A DNA stretch of 64,000 nucleotides from Sphaerisporangium melleum. GTDB taxonomy: Bacteria > Actinomycetota > Actinomycetes > Streptosporangiales > Streptosporangiaceae. The notes beneath the pieces were generated by a model. The model made no database searches. It worked only from the letters and a program-made list of their open reading frames with translations, and was not told where the DNA came from. The position numbers and the translations under genes are program-made. The stretch covers positions 72,186 to 136,185 of the forward strand of contig NZ_BMNT01000025.1 in assembly GCF_014646695.1 (NCBI RefSeq), written 5' to 3'. This document shows, piece by piece, positions 44,773 to 53,560 of this stretch. Each line of letters opens with the position of its first letter. The stretch's first letter is position 1.

Positions 44773-45042
44773 ATGAGGCTGGGCATCAGGGTACGGCCGG
44801 GCGCGTCCCGTGAGTCCGTCGGCGGCGCCTACGGCGAGGACGCCATCGTGGTGCGGGTGAACGCGCGCGCGGTGGACGGCCGGGCCACCGAGGCGGCGCT
44901 CCGCGCGGTGGCCGAGGCGTTCGGTGTGCGGCGCGCCGACGTCCGCCTCGTAACCGGCGCGACAAGCAGGGACAAGGTCGTGGAGATAACCGGTAACGAG
45001 CAGGAATTGACCGAAAGGGCTGCGGCGTTACGGATGGCGTAA
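44773..45042 (+). CDS. DUF167 (YggU) family protein
   Basis: An 89-residue protein of the widely conserved DUF167 family, function unknown. The family pattern is present: LGIRVRPGASRESVGG, VVRVNARAVDGRATEAALRA, and RADVRLVTGATSRDKVVEI near the end. It starts at ATG 44773 (TTG 44770 overlaps it in frame) with GGGGAGAGG at 44752-44760. It is divergent from the ileS leader; the start regions overlap within about 45 bp. It precedes the DksA/TraR gene. Confidence 0.85.
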   Translation: MRLGIRVRPGASRESVGGAYGEDAIVVRVNARAVDGRATEAALRAVAEAFGVRRADVRLVTGATSRDKVVEITGNEQELTERAAALRMA

Positions 45043-45127
45043 ACGGTCGGCGCGTCGTTTGTTCTTCGGATATGGCCGACCTATGCTTCCCGCACTGCTC
45101 ATCAGGTGGATCTGCGAGGAGACCTTC

Positions 45128-45538
45128 ATGGCCGGAGTTACGCGGGCGGACAAGACCGCCACTCAGGCGAGCGGTGCCGCCGGCTGGACCGCGGAGGAGC
45201 TCTCCGAGGTCCGCCGCCGGCTGCTCGGCGAGACCGAGGAACTTACCGCCGAGGTCGCGCGCGCGGAGTCGCAGATCGCCTCCGGCGACATCAGCGACAG
45301 CGCGGGCGACGACCAGGCCGACGCCGGGGCCAAGACGTATGAGCGGGAACGTGAGATCGCCCTTACCCTGAATGCGCGCGACCTCATCGCGCAGAACGAG
45401 CGGGCGATCGCCCGCATCGACGCAGGAACCTACGGAGAGTGCGAATCGTGCCACAAGCCGATCGGCAAGGAGCGGCTGCAGGCGTTCCCGAGGGCGACGC
45501 TGTGCGTGTCGTGCAAGCAGCGGGAGGAACGCCGCTGA
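45128..45538 (+). CDS. DksA/TraR-type zinc-finger protein
   Basis: A 136-residue protein with a coiled-coil N-half ([40 protein letters not shown]) and a C-terminal four-cysteine finger, CESC...CVSC ([31 protein letters not shown]). DksA-like proteins act in the secondary channel of RNA polymerase; the tip aspartates are present as [12 protein letters not shown]. Actinobacterial members of this group are little studied. ATG 45128 has GAGGAG upstream. It is followed directly by lspA, as in Streptomyces. Confidence 0.87.
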   Translation: MAGVTRADKTATQASGAAGWTAEELSEVRRRLLGETEELTAEVARAESQIASGDISDSAGDDQADAGAKTYEREREIALTLNARDLIAQNERAIARIDAGTYGECESCHKPIGKERLQAFPRATLCVSCKQREERR

Positions 45539-46299
45539 GCCACTCGTCAGGTGAGCCGGAGACGACCGCCTCGACCGGCCTGGCGGCACATGAGGGGCAC
45601 GAGACCACTCGCTCGAAGCGCATCGTGGCACTCGCGGTCCTCGCGGCGGTGGTCTACGCGCTCGACCTCGTGAGCAAGACGATCGTGGTGAGCACGCTGG
45701 AGGGCCGCGAGCCGGTCACCGTGATCGGCGACGTGCTGCGGCTGCGGGTGATCCGCAACTCCGGCGCGGCGTTCAGCATCGGCACCGGCATGACGATCGT
45801 CTTCACCGTCATCGCGGTCGGCGTGGTCATCGCGATCCTGCGTACGGCGCGGCAGCTCCGCAGCCTGCCGTGGGCGGTCACTCTGGGGCTGCTGCTCGGC
45901 GGGGCGCTCGGCAACCTCACCGACCGTCTCTTCCGCGCTCCCGCGCCGTTCCAGGGGCATGTCGTCGACTGGATCGAGGTCTTCCCGGTCACCAGGTTCC
46001 CGGTCTTCAACGTCGCCGACTCGGCGATCGTGTGCGGCGGCATCCTCGCCGTCCTCCTCGCCTGGCGGGGCTACCAGATCGACGGCACGCGCGCCGGCGA
46101 GGAGCCGGCCGCCGAGGCGTCCGGAGCCGTTCAGGAATCCCGGCCCGCGCAGGCGTCCGAGACCGCGCACGAGTCCCAGGCCGCGCAGGCGGTCCGGCAT
46201 TCGGGCGACGGAGAGCGCGCCCCGGGCGAGACCGATGACCACGAGCCCGCGCCGGGCACCGTGGGCGGCCGCGAGCGGGAGGGCCGCAGCCATGGGTGA
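45535..46299 (+). CDS. lspA: Lipoprotein signal peptidase (SPase II)
   Basis: Membrane aspartyl protease that removes signal peptides from prolipoproteins. Four helices (first [20 protein letters not shown]) carry the conserved blocks [25 protein letters not shown] (first catalytic Asp) and [15 protein letters not shown] (second). A Glu/Ala/Ser-rich C-tail of ~70 residues follows. The start is uncertain: GGGAGGAA at 45522-45529 best fits CTG 45535, which overlaps the upstream TGA by 4 bp; GTG 45511 and 45502 are in frame upstream but lie inside the DksA-like gene before that site. The CTG version gives 254 residues. rluD overlaps its end by 8 bp. Confidence 0.9.
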   Translation: MSHSSGEPETTASTGLAAHEGHETTRSKRIVALAVLAAVVYALDLVSKTIVVSTLEGREPVTVIGDVLRLRVIRNSGAAFSIGTGMTIVFTVIAVGVVIAILRTARQLRSLPWAVTLGLLLGGALGNLTDRLFRAPAPFQGHVVDWIEVFPVTRFPVFNVADSAIVCGGILAVLLAWRGYQIDGTRAGEEPAAEASGAVQESRPAQASETAHESQAAQAVRHSGDGERAPGETDDHEPAPGTVGGREREGRSHG

Positions 46300-47221
46300 A
46301 CAGCGCAGCCTCTTCGTCCCGGACGGCCTGGAGGGCGAGCGCCTGGACGCCGCCCTGGCCCGGTTGTTCGGTTTCTCCCGCACCCGGGCCGCCGAGCTGA
46401 TCGCCGCCGGCGACGTCCAGGTGGACGGCGCCGCCACCGCCAAGTCCGACCGTGTGCACGCGGGCGCGTGGCTGGAGGTCGTGATCCCGCCGCCGCCCGC
46501 CGCGCCTGTGCCGGTGGCCGAGCCGGTGCCCGGCATGGGCATCCGGTACGAGGACGACGACATCGTCGTGGTGGACAAGCCGATCGGCGTGGCGGCGCAC
46601 CCCACCGTGGGGTGGACCGGCCCGACCGTCCTCGGCGGTCTGCTCGGCGCCGGGCACCGGGTGGCCACCAGCGGTGCCGCCGAGCGCCAGGGCATCGTCC
46701 ACCGCCTGGACGCCAACACCACCGGCGTCATGGTCGTGGCCAAGAGCGAGACGGCCTACTCCCGCCTCAAGCGGGCCTTCAAGGAGCGCACGGTCGACAA
46801 GCGCTACCACGCGCTCGTCCAGGGACACCCCGACCCGCTGCGCGGCACCATCGACGCGCCCATCGACCGGCATCCGGCCGGCGACGGCAGGTTCGCGGTC
46901 GTGGCCGGGGGCAAGCCCTCGATCACCCACTACGACACGATCGAGGCCTTCCGGGCGGCGTCCCTGCTGGACATCAAGCTGGAGACCGGCCGCACCCACC
47001 AGATCAGGGTCCACATGTCGGCCACCCGCCACCCCTGCGTGGGCGACCTCGCCTACGGCGCCGACCCCACGCTCGCGGCCCGGCTCGGCCTCACCCGCCA
47101 GTGGCTGCACGCCGTCTCGCTGTCGTTCGAGCATCCGTCGAGCGGCGAGTGGGTGACCTTCACCAGCGACTACCCCGCCGATCTGGCCCGGGCGCTGGAG
47201 ATCGTCCGCGCCGAGTCCTGA
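46292..47221 (+). CDS. rluD: 23S rRNA pseudouridine synthase, RluD type
   Basis: Converts uridines of helix 69 in 23S rRNA to pseudouridine (family knowledge). The 309 residues hold an N-terminal S4 RNA-binding domain ([28 protein letters not shown]), the catalytic block [18 protein letters not shown] with the essential Asp, [30 protein letters not shown] and GDLAYG. ATG 46292 has GGGAGGG at 46279-46285 and overlaps the lspA stop by 8 bp. The lspA-rluD order is conserved in actinobacteria. Confidence 0.94.
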   Translation: MGEQRSLFVPDGLEGERLDAALARLFGFSRTRAAELIAAGDVQVDGAATAKSDRVHAGAWLEVVIPPPPAAPVPVAEPVPGMGIRYEDDDIVVVDKPIGVAAHPTVGWTGPTVLGGLLGAGHRVATSGAAERQGIVHRLDANTTGVMVVAKSETAYSRLKRAFKERTVDKRYHALVQGHPDPLRGTIDAPIDRHPAGDGRFAVVAGGKPSITHYDTIEAFRAASLLDIKLETGRTHQIRVHMSATRHPCVGDLAYGADPTLAARLGLTRQWLHAVSLSFEHPSSGEWVTFTSDYPADLARALEIVRAES

Positions 47222-47446
47222 CCACACCCCGCGCCCGGCTCCCGATCCCTCGTGGTCTCGGCCGGGGGTCCCGGCGCCGGCCGCGCTCCGGTTCGGGTCG
47301 TGTACCACCTGCCTTGCGGGTGGCGTCCCGGACCTGGTCGTGCCGCGTGCGGTCCAGGCCGTGTCCTGCACCTAGATCGGTCCAGGTCGTATCGTGCCGT
47401 ACGGGGCCTCATCGCCTCCGCCGGGCGGGGTGCCCGGGGCGAGGCG

Positions 47447-48958
47447 TCAGGCGCCGGGCATGGGGCCGCCGTCGAGGACCATCCCCGCGCCGCCGGTCTC
47501 GCCCTGGTCGCTGGTGGCATCGTCGCTGTTGCTGACGCGGTTCTGGTCGTCCTGGCCGTCCTGGTCCTTCTTGCCGCCGCCCGGGTCGTCGTTCTCGTCC
47601 CTGGAGGGCGGGACGGTGTTGTCCTCCGAGCGGTCGGTCCTGGTCTTGGTCGGCTTGGGCGAGGGCCGGGGTTCGGGCGACTTGCCGCCGTCCCGCGCGT
47701 CCTTGCTGCGGTCCGGCGTCGGACGGTCGCCGGTGGGCCCGGGCTCGCCGCCGCTCTGCGACCCCTGCCAGGACGGCTGCTCGCTGGGCGGGCGGCCCTC
47801 CTGGCCAGTGCGCCGGGTGACCGGTTCGGCGGTCGGGGTGACCGACACCGTGACCCGGACGGTGGGGGAGGTGGCCGGGGTCGCGGGCCCGGAGTTCCGG
47901 GCGGTGACCCAGGCGAGCCCGCCGGCGACCAGCCCGACCGACAGGATCAGCGACGTCAGACCGGCCAGCGCGATGCCGCGCCCGCCCGCCGGGCGCACCT
48001 GCGGCGGCTGTGCGTCCGGTTCGGTGATCGGCGGGCCGGCCATCCGTTCCCGGGATGGGGAGGGTGCCTGTGCGGGCACCCTGGCCGGCTCGCCGGCGGG
48101 GACCGGTGCGGTCGGCTCCGGCTGGATGCCGGCGGCGACCATGCGCAGGTAGCGCTCGGCCTCGGTCGCGGTGAGCCGTTCGGCCGGGTCCTTGCGCAGC
48201 AGCCCGGCCAGCACCGGCGCCAGCGGCCCGGCCAGGCGCATCGGCGCGGGCGGGTCGTGCATGACGGCGCCGAGCGTGGCCAGCGGGTTTCCGCGCTGGA
48301 ACGGCGAGCGGCCCTCCACCGCGACGTACAGGGTGACGCCGAGCGACCACAGGTCGGAGGCCCGGGTGGCCTGCCCGCCGGCGGCGCGTTCGGGGGCGAT
48401 GAACGCCGGGGTGCCGATGAGCGTGCCGGTGCGGGTCACCGGGGAGTCGTCTTCGAGGGTGGCGATGCCGAAGTCGGTGAGCACCGCCCGGCCGCCGTCC
48501 TTGGCCAGCAGCACGTTGTCCGGCTTGACGTCGCGGTGCAGCACGCCGGCCTGGTGGGCGGCGCGCAGCCCGGCGAGCACCTGCAGACCGATCTCGGCGG
48601 CGCGGACGGGGTCCAGCGGGCCGTGGTCGCGGACGACGGCGCCGAGCGTGTCGGAGGGCACCAGCTGCATCACGATCCAGGGATGGCCGCCCTCGTCGAA
48701 CACGTCGTAGACCGTGGCCACGCCCGGGTGGCTCACCCTGCCGGCGGCGCGCGCCTCGCGGAACGTTCTTGCTGCGAAGATCTCCCGTTCGGGGCCGGTG
48801 AGCTCCGGTGGCGCGATCAGCTCCTTGACGGCGATCTCGCGGCCGAGGACCTTGTCATGGGCGCGCCAGACGGTGCCCATTCCACCTCGGCCGATGGGGT
48901 TCAGCAGACGGTATCTGCCTGCCACGACTCGGTCTGTGACCTGGGAGGAATCCGGCAT
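47447..48958 (-). CDS. Membrane Ser/Thr protein kinase (first of three)
   Basis: A 503-residue Hanks-type kinase. Kinase domain about 15-275: glycine loop IGRGGMGTVWRAHD, VAVK-type lysine in REIAVKEL, catalytic HRDVKPDN, DFGIA and GTPAFIAPER. A Pro-rich juxtamembrane segment leads to one helix (about 328-352), then a ~150-residue extracellular part that is Ser/Pro/Asp-rich and disordered, ending PGA. Unlike the two kinases beyond it, this part has no folded domain. It is the downstream member of a minus-strand trio with shared catalytic cores. Substrates are unknown. A 37-bp gap separates it from the second kinase gene. Confidence 0.9.
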   Translation of the reverse strand: MPDSSQVTDRVVAGRYRLLNPIGRGGMGTVWRAHDKVLGREIAVKELIAPPELTGPEREIFAARTFREARAAGRVSHPGVATVYDVFDEGGHPWIVMQLVPSDTLGAVVRDHGPLDPVRAAEIGLQVLAGLRAAHQAGVLHRDVKPDNVLLAKDGGRAVLTDFGIATLEDDSPVTRTGTLIGTPAFIAPERAAGGQATRASDLWSLGVTLYVAVEGRSPFQRGNPLATLGAVMHDPPAPMRLAGPLAPVLAGLLRKDPAERLTATEAERYLRMVAAGIQPEPTAPVPAGEPARVPAQAPSPSRERMAGPPITEPDAQPPQVRPAGGRGIALAGLTSLILSVGLVAGGLAWVTARNSGPATPATSPTVRVTVSVTPTAEPVTRRTGQEGRPPSEQPSWQGSQSGGEPGPTGDRPTPDRSKDARDGGKSPEPRPSPKPTKTRTDRSEDNTVPPSRDENDDPGGGKKDQDGQDDQNRVSNSDDATSDQGETGGAGMVLDGGPMPGA

Positions 48959-48995
48959 GTGAAGCGGGCTACCCCGAAAAATCGGTCACATGCCT

Positions 48996-50603
48996 CTATG
49001 GTTTGGATGGCCGAAAAGTCCTGGCGAACGCCTCGAAAAGTGGATATTCCTCTTTCCATCGGTCGTCCGTCGTCTGCCAGTAGATGGCGAAGTGCCGCCC
49101 GTCCGCCGTGGCGAACGCGCGGTCCAGCACGTGCACGCGCCCGTCCTTGGTCTGCCAGGTGAACTCCCAGTCGGCGGCCGGGCGCGCGCGGTAGGTCACC
49201 GCGCGCAGGCTCAGCAGCTCGTAGCCGGGCAGCCGCCGTTTCGCCACAGCCTGCACCTCGACGTCCCGCAGTGCGAGAAGCGGGTCGCGCGCCGTCCAGG
49301 CGGTGGTGTCCACCAGCAGGTAGCCGCGTGAACCCGGTAGCCGGAAGCTCACCCTCGACGGCTCGCGGTTGAACTCGGTCGCACGCTCCGGCAGGCCGAT
49401 GGTGAAGCCCAGGCGATCCACGTGGGTGCTCCAGCCCGCCGGCAGGCCGGAGGAGGAGCCCGACGGGCTGGGCGTGGCGGAGGGAGACGGCGGATTCGAC
49501 ACCACCGCCGACGCGGTGGCCCCGGCGTGACCGTCCCGCGAGACGGTCACGCCACCGGCGACCTGCCGGTAGCCGAGCCAGCCGCCCACGCCGAGCACGG
49601 CCACGAGCAGCGGCACGCCCACGAGCAGGCCGGCGCGGGCCGGGCCAGGCCGGCCACCGCCCGCGGCCGGCGCCGGATGGTGGTCGAGCGTCGTCCAGGG
49701 CGCCTGCCCGGCCAGTGTCATGGGCGGGACGGGAGACCCCGGCGCGGGGGCGCGTCTGGCCCTGCCGCGCGGCCCTCGGGCCGAGCCGCCCGCGGCCACC
49801 TGACGCAGCGCCTCGGCGGCCTCGGCGGCCGGCATGCGCTGCTCGGGCTCCTTGTGCAGCAGCCCGTCGATCACCGGGGCCAGCGGCCCGGCCCGCCGCA
49901 TGGGCTCGGGCCGGTCGTTGAGGACGGCCGCCATGGTGGGCACCGGGGCACCCCGGTCGAACGGCGGCCGGCCCTCCACGGCGGCGTACAGCGTCGCGCC
50001 GAGTGACCACAGGTCGGACTCGGGAGCGGCGGGACGGCCCTTGAGCCGCTCGGGCGGCATGAAGGCCGGAGTGCCCGACAGGTTGCCGGTCGTGGTCAGC
50101 GCCGTCTCCTCGGGCATCGTGGCGATGCCGAAATCGGTCAGCACCACCCTGCCGCTCTCGGTGAGCAGGACGTTCTCCGGCTTGACGTCGCGGTGCAGCA
50201 CTCCGGCGGCGTGCGCGGAGCGCAGGGCGTCCAGCACCTGCGTGCCGATCTCGGCCACCCGCCGCGCCTCGAAGGGCCCGGCCGACCTGATCATCTCGCC
50301 CAGCGAGCGCGCCCGCACGAGCTGCATGACGATCCACGGGCGGCCGTCCTCCTCGATGACGTCGTGCACGACGACCACCGAAGGATGATCCAGCCGCCCC
50401 GCGGCGCGGGCCTCGCGGATGGTGCGCCGGTTGAAGGCGACGCGGTCCTCCTCGCTCATCGCGTGGTAGAGGACCTCTTTGACCGCGACCGTGCGGTCCA
50501 GGAGCTCGTCGTGGGCCCGCCAGACCACGCCCATGCCGCCGCGGCCGATCGGCTCGAGCAGGAGATACCTGCCGGCGACCCGGCGCTGCGTCTCAGCGGT
50601 CAC
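48996..50603 (-). CDS. Membrane Ser/Thr protein kinase with folded ectodomain (second of three)
   Basis: A 535-residue kinase. The kinase domain (about 10-270) has IGRGGMGVVWRAHDELLDRT, VAVKEV, HRDVKPEN, DFGIA and GTPAFMPPE. One membrane helix (about 319-344) is followed by a Ser/Pro linker and a ~145-residue extracellular domain starting GWSTHVDRLGFTIGLPERA and including WEFTWQTKDGR, ending ARTFRPSKP. That domain aligns with the one in the third kinase and looks like a PsbP/Mog1-type sandwich. GTG 50603 is chosen because the protein then begins TAETQRRVAGRYLLLEPIG, as in its paralog. Confidence 0.9.
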   Translation of the reverse strand: MTAETQRRVAGRYLLLEPIGRGGMGVVWRAHDELLDRTVAVKEVLYHAMSEEDRVAFNRRTIREARAAGRLDHPSVVVVHDVIEEDGRPWIVMQLVRARSLGEMIRSAGPFEARRVAEIGTQVLDALRSAHAAGVLHRDVKPENVLLTESGRVVLTDFGIATMPEETALTTTGNLSGTPAFMPPERLKGRPAAPESDLWSLGATLYAAVEGRPPFDRGAPVPTMAAVLNDRPEPMRRAGPLAPVIDGLLHKEPEQRMPAAEAAEALRQVAAGGSARGPRGRARRAPAPGSPVPPMTLAGQAPWTTLDHHPAPAAGGGRPGPARAGLLVGVPLLVAVLGVGGWLGYRQVAGGVTVSRDGHAGATASAVVSNPPSPSATPSPSGSSSGLPAGWSTHVDRLGFTIGLPERATEFNREPSRVSFRLPGSRGYLLVDTTAWTARDPLLALRDVEVQAVAKRRLPGYELLSLRAVTYRARPAADWEFTWQTKDGRVHVLDRAFATADGRHFAIYWQTTDDRWKEEYPLFEAFARTFRPSKP

Positions 50604-50804
50604 CTCGACCCACCCACCCCTCCATTCTCGCCCCCGCATCGTCCCATATCCGGACGACACGGGGAGCCCGCCCGCCCAGACCGGACGTCCCACCGGAGCG
50701 GCGGGGCGTCCGGACGGTCGCCGCGGCGCGGAGGTGAGGCGCGTGCTCCCGGCAGGAGGAGGTGACGGGTGGCCGGGAGCCCAGGGGCGGCCCGGCCCCG
50801 TCGC

Positions 50805-53258
50805 CTACTTGGCGGGTTCGAAGGTCGCGGCCATCGTCTCGAACATGGCCTTCTTCTTCTTCCAGCCCTTCTCCTGGGTCTTGAAGAGCAGCGCGTAGCC
50901 GTTGTTCTTGTCGGTGACGAAGCCGCGGTCGATCACGCGGGAACGGTAGCGGCTGTCGCCGAAGGTGAACTCCCAGTCGGCCGCGGTCTTCCAGAACCCC
51001 TTGACCTCCCTGTAGGCGATCAGCTTGTAGCCGGGGAAGTTGCCGCTCATGCCCGGTGCGTCGCGCTTCCAGGTCTCCAGGGCGTCGGACTTCGGCTGGG
51101 AGGTGTGGTGGACCTCCAGGTAGGTGTGCACGTCGCCGCGGAAGCGGACCTCGCCGTTGCCCCTGCCGTCCACGTCCCACCCCTTGGGCAGTGCGATGGA
51201 GAAGCCGCTGGAGTGCTTGTACTTGTGCCAGCCCTTCGGGACGTCCCCCGGCCCGACGGCGTCGTCGCCGGGCTTGGGGCTGGAAGAGGGCTTGGGCTCG
51301 TCCGGCGAGGCGGACGGGGTCGCTGACGCCGCAGGACTCGCCGAGCCCGTGGAACCCGACGCACCGGTGGACGGCGCGGGAGAAGACGGCGCGTCCGACC
51401 CCTTGGAGGGGGCGGTGGCCTGTCCGGTGGAGGCGGCGCCGCCCTTGGAGCCGTCGGACGCCATCTGCGTGCCCAGCCACAGCGCGACGGCGGCCACGAT
51501 GACGACCACGGGCACGGCGATCAAGGCCACACGCAGGGCGGGCGGCCGCTCGCCACCGCCTGTTCCCGAGCCGGACCAGCCGCCGGAGGCCCCCGCGCCG
51601 TCGTCCCCGGCGACGGCCGGGCCGACGGTGGTGGCACCGGCCGGGGTGCCCTCGTAGGAGGCCGCGACCGGATCGGCCGGCGCGGCGTACGGCGCGCCGC
51701 CGTAGGGACGTTTGCGGGTCTCGGGCCGGGTACGGGCCTCGGTCTCCGCCGCCGCCTGCTGCCGGGGAACGTGCGTCGGACGCTGCGGGTCGTCCTGACC
51801 GGCGAGCGCCGCGGCGGGGCGCTCACCGGCGTGCTCCGCGTGCTCCGCGAGCTCCGCGAGGTCGGTGCGCTCGGCCGGTTCGCTGCGCCGGACGGGCTGC
51901 ACCGGCGCCTTGATCGGGCGCGCGGCGGGCCGCACAGGCTGTACGGGTGCCTTGATCGGCTTGGCGCCGGCACCCCGCTCGGGCCGCTCGCCGGCCGGCT
52001 TCCCGGCGCCGGCCGGAGAACTCGCCGCGCGGCCCGCGTCGGCCGGGGCGTCGCCGTCCTCGCTCTCATGCGCGGGAGCGCTCGGCTCCGGCTCCTCCGC
52101 GCCGGTCGCCGGGCGCGCGGCGCGCGGCGTCTCCGGCGCGGGGTCCGCCGGGCTCGCCTGCGCGTCGTCGTCCTGCTCGGTGGCCGCTGCGGCCCGCGCC
52201 TGGCCGGCCCCGGGGGCCGGTCGCAGCGACCGCACCTGCCGCAGCGCATCCCCCTGGTCGCGCACGCCGGTCTCGGGAACGGCGGGGGCGGCGGCCTCGG
52301 CGGCCTCCTCCTGCGCCGGGCGCCGGGGCGGCTTGGGCTGCTTGCGCGGCGGGCTGGTGGGCGGCGCGGGCAGCGGCGTCGCCGGCATCGTGTGCTGCGC
52401 GGCCGTCGGCACGCTGGAGCGGTCCTGCGCGATGCTGCGCAGCATCCGCTCGGCCTGGTCGGCGCCCAGCCGCTTGTCCGGGTCCTTCTCCAGCAGGCCC
52501 GACAGCACGGCGCCGAGGCGCCCCGCGCGCAGCGCCGGCTCGGGCTCCTCGTTCAGCACGGCGTGCATCGTGGCCATCGCCATGCCCTTGTCGTGCGGCG
52601 GCCGGCCCTCGACGGCGGCGTACAGCGTGGCGCCGAGGGACCACAGGTCCGACTCGCGCTGCGCCGGGTAGCCGCGCAGCCGCTCGGGGGCGATGAAGGC
52701 GGGCGTGCCCACCAGCCCCGTGCGGGTCATCGTCGTGTCGGTCTCCATGCGGGCGATGCCGAAGTCGGTCAGCACCACCCGGCCGTCATCGGTGAGCAGG
52801 ACGTTCTCGGGCTTGACGTCGCGGTGCAGCACCCCGGCGGCGTGCGCGCTGCGCAGCGCCTCCAGCACCTGCAGGCCGATCTCGGCCACCATGCGCATCG
52901 GCAGCGGGCCGTCGTCGCGCAGCACCTGGCCGAGGGATCGCGAGTCGACCAGCTGCATGACGATCCACGGGCGGCCGTTCTCCTCGATGACGTCGTGCAC
53001 CACGACGACGTTCGGGTGGGCCAGCCGGCCCGCGGCCCGCGCCTCTCTGAGCGTGCGCTGGTTGAGCTCGGCGACCTCGTCGTCCTGGGGGTCACCGGGA
53101 TAGCGGACCTCCTTGACGGCGACCGCCCGGTCGAGCAGCTCGTCGTGCGCCCGCCACACGATGCCCATGCCGCCACGGCCGATCGGCTCCAGTAGCTGGT
53201 AGCGGTCGGCCACGCGGCGTCCCTGCCGCCGTCCGTCCGGCCGTGCTTCCGACATCAC
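50805..53258 (-). CDS. Large membrane Ser/Thr protein kinase with folded ectodomain (third of three)
   Basis: An 817-residue kinase. Kinase domain about 20-285 (IGRGGMGIVWRAHDELLDRA, VAVKEV, HRDVKPEN, DFGIARMETD, GTPAFIAPERL). A ~280-residue Pro/Ala/Glu/Arg-rich cytoplasmic linker with two PIKAPVQPVRP-like repeats follows. Then one helix (about 574-594), a Ser/Thr/Pro linker and a ~145-residue extracellular domain (GWHKYKHSSGFSIALPKGWD, DWEFTFGDSRYRSRVIDRGF) homologous to that of the second kinase. GTG 53258 follows AAGGGGG on the minus strand; ATG 53255 is directly next. Its ectodomain is a likely sensor, ligand unknown. Confidence 0.9.
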   Translation of the reverse strand: MMSEARPDGRRQGRRVADRYQLLEPIGRGGMGIVWRAHDELLDRAVAVKEVRYPGDPQDDEVAELNQRTLREARAAGRLAHPNVVVVHDVIEENGRPWIVMQLVDSRSLGQVLRDDGPLPMRMVAEIGLQVLEALRSAHAAGVLHRDVKPENVLLTDDGRVVLTDFGIARMETDTTMTRTGLVGTPAFIAPERLRGYPAQRESDLWSLGATLYAAVEGRPPHDKGMAMATMHAVLNEEPEPALRAGRLGAVLSGLLEKDPDKRLGADQAERMLRSIAQDRSSVPTAAQHTMPATPLPAPPTSPPRKQPKPPRRPAQEEAAEAAAPAVPETGVRDQGDALRQVRSLRPAPGAGQARAAAATEQDDDAQASPADPAPETPRAARPATGAEEPEPSAPAHESEDGDAPADAGRAASSPAGAGKPAGERPERGAGAKPIKAPVQPVRPAARPIKAPVQPVRRSEPAERTDLAELAEHAEHAGERPAAALAGQDDPQRPTHVPRQQAAAETEARTRPETRKRPYGGAPYAAPADPVAASYEGTPAGATTVGPAVAGDDGAGASGGWSGSGTGGGERPPALRVALIAVPVVVIVAAVALWLGTQMASDGSKGGAASTGQATAPSKGSDAPSSPAPSTGASGSTGSASPAASATPSASPDEPKPSSSPKPGDDAVGPGDVPKGWHKYKHSSGFSIALPKGWDVDGRGNGEVRFRGDVHTYLEVHHTSQPKSDALETWKRDAPGMSGNFPGYKLIAYREVKGFWKTAADWEFTFGDSRYRSRVIDRGFVTDKNNGYALLFKTQEKGWKKKKAMFETMAATFEPAK

Positions 53259-53560
53259 CCGCCGCTACCCCCTTCCAGGCCACTGAATCGTCCCATAGCG
53301 ATGCGCACGTGCAAACGCGGCGGCGCATGATCCGTCCGGCATGTGAGACGCGATGTCCAGTACGTGGAGCATTCTGGTATCGTCAACCGCATGACTTGCT
53401 ATTTCGTGGTCATCCGGCCGGTTCCGGGAGGGCCGGTCGCCGACACGATCTAGCGACCTTCCGGAGCCGGCAGGGGCGGAGACCACGAGTCTTCGCCCTT
53501 CGTCATTGCCACCCCCGCCGGCTCGCGGTGACGCGGCCGGCGCCCAGCGAGGGAGCCGAG
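53259..53560 (+). other. Upstream region of the chorismate-mutase gene with a possible leader peptide
   Basis: About 300 bp between the divergent kinase and chorismate-mutase genes. TATCGT at 53378-53383 could be a -10 and lies 7 bp before ATG 53391, which opens a 20-codon ORF (to 53453) starting MTCYFVVIRP. GGCCGGTTCC / GGGAGGGCCGGTC inside it can fold. Whether this is a leaderless leader peptide with attenuation or coincidence cannot be told from sequence alone. Confidence 0.3.
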
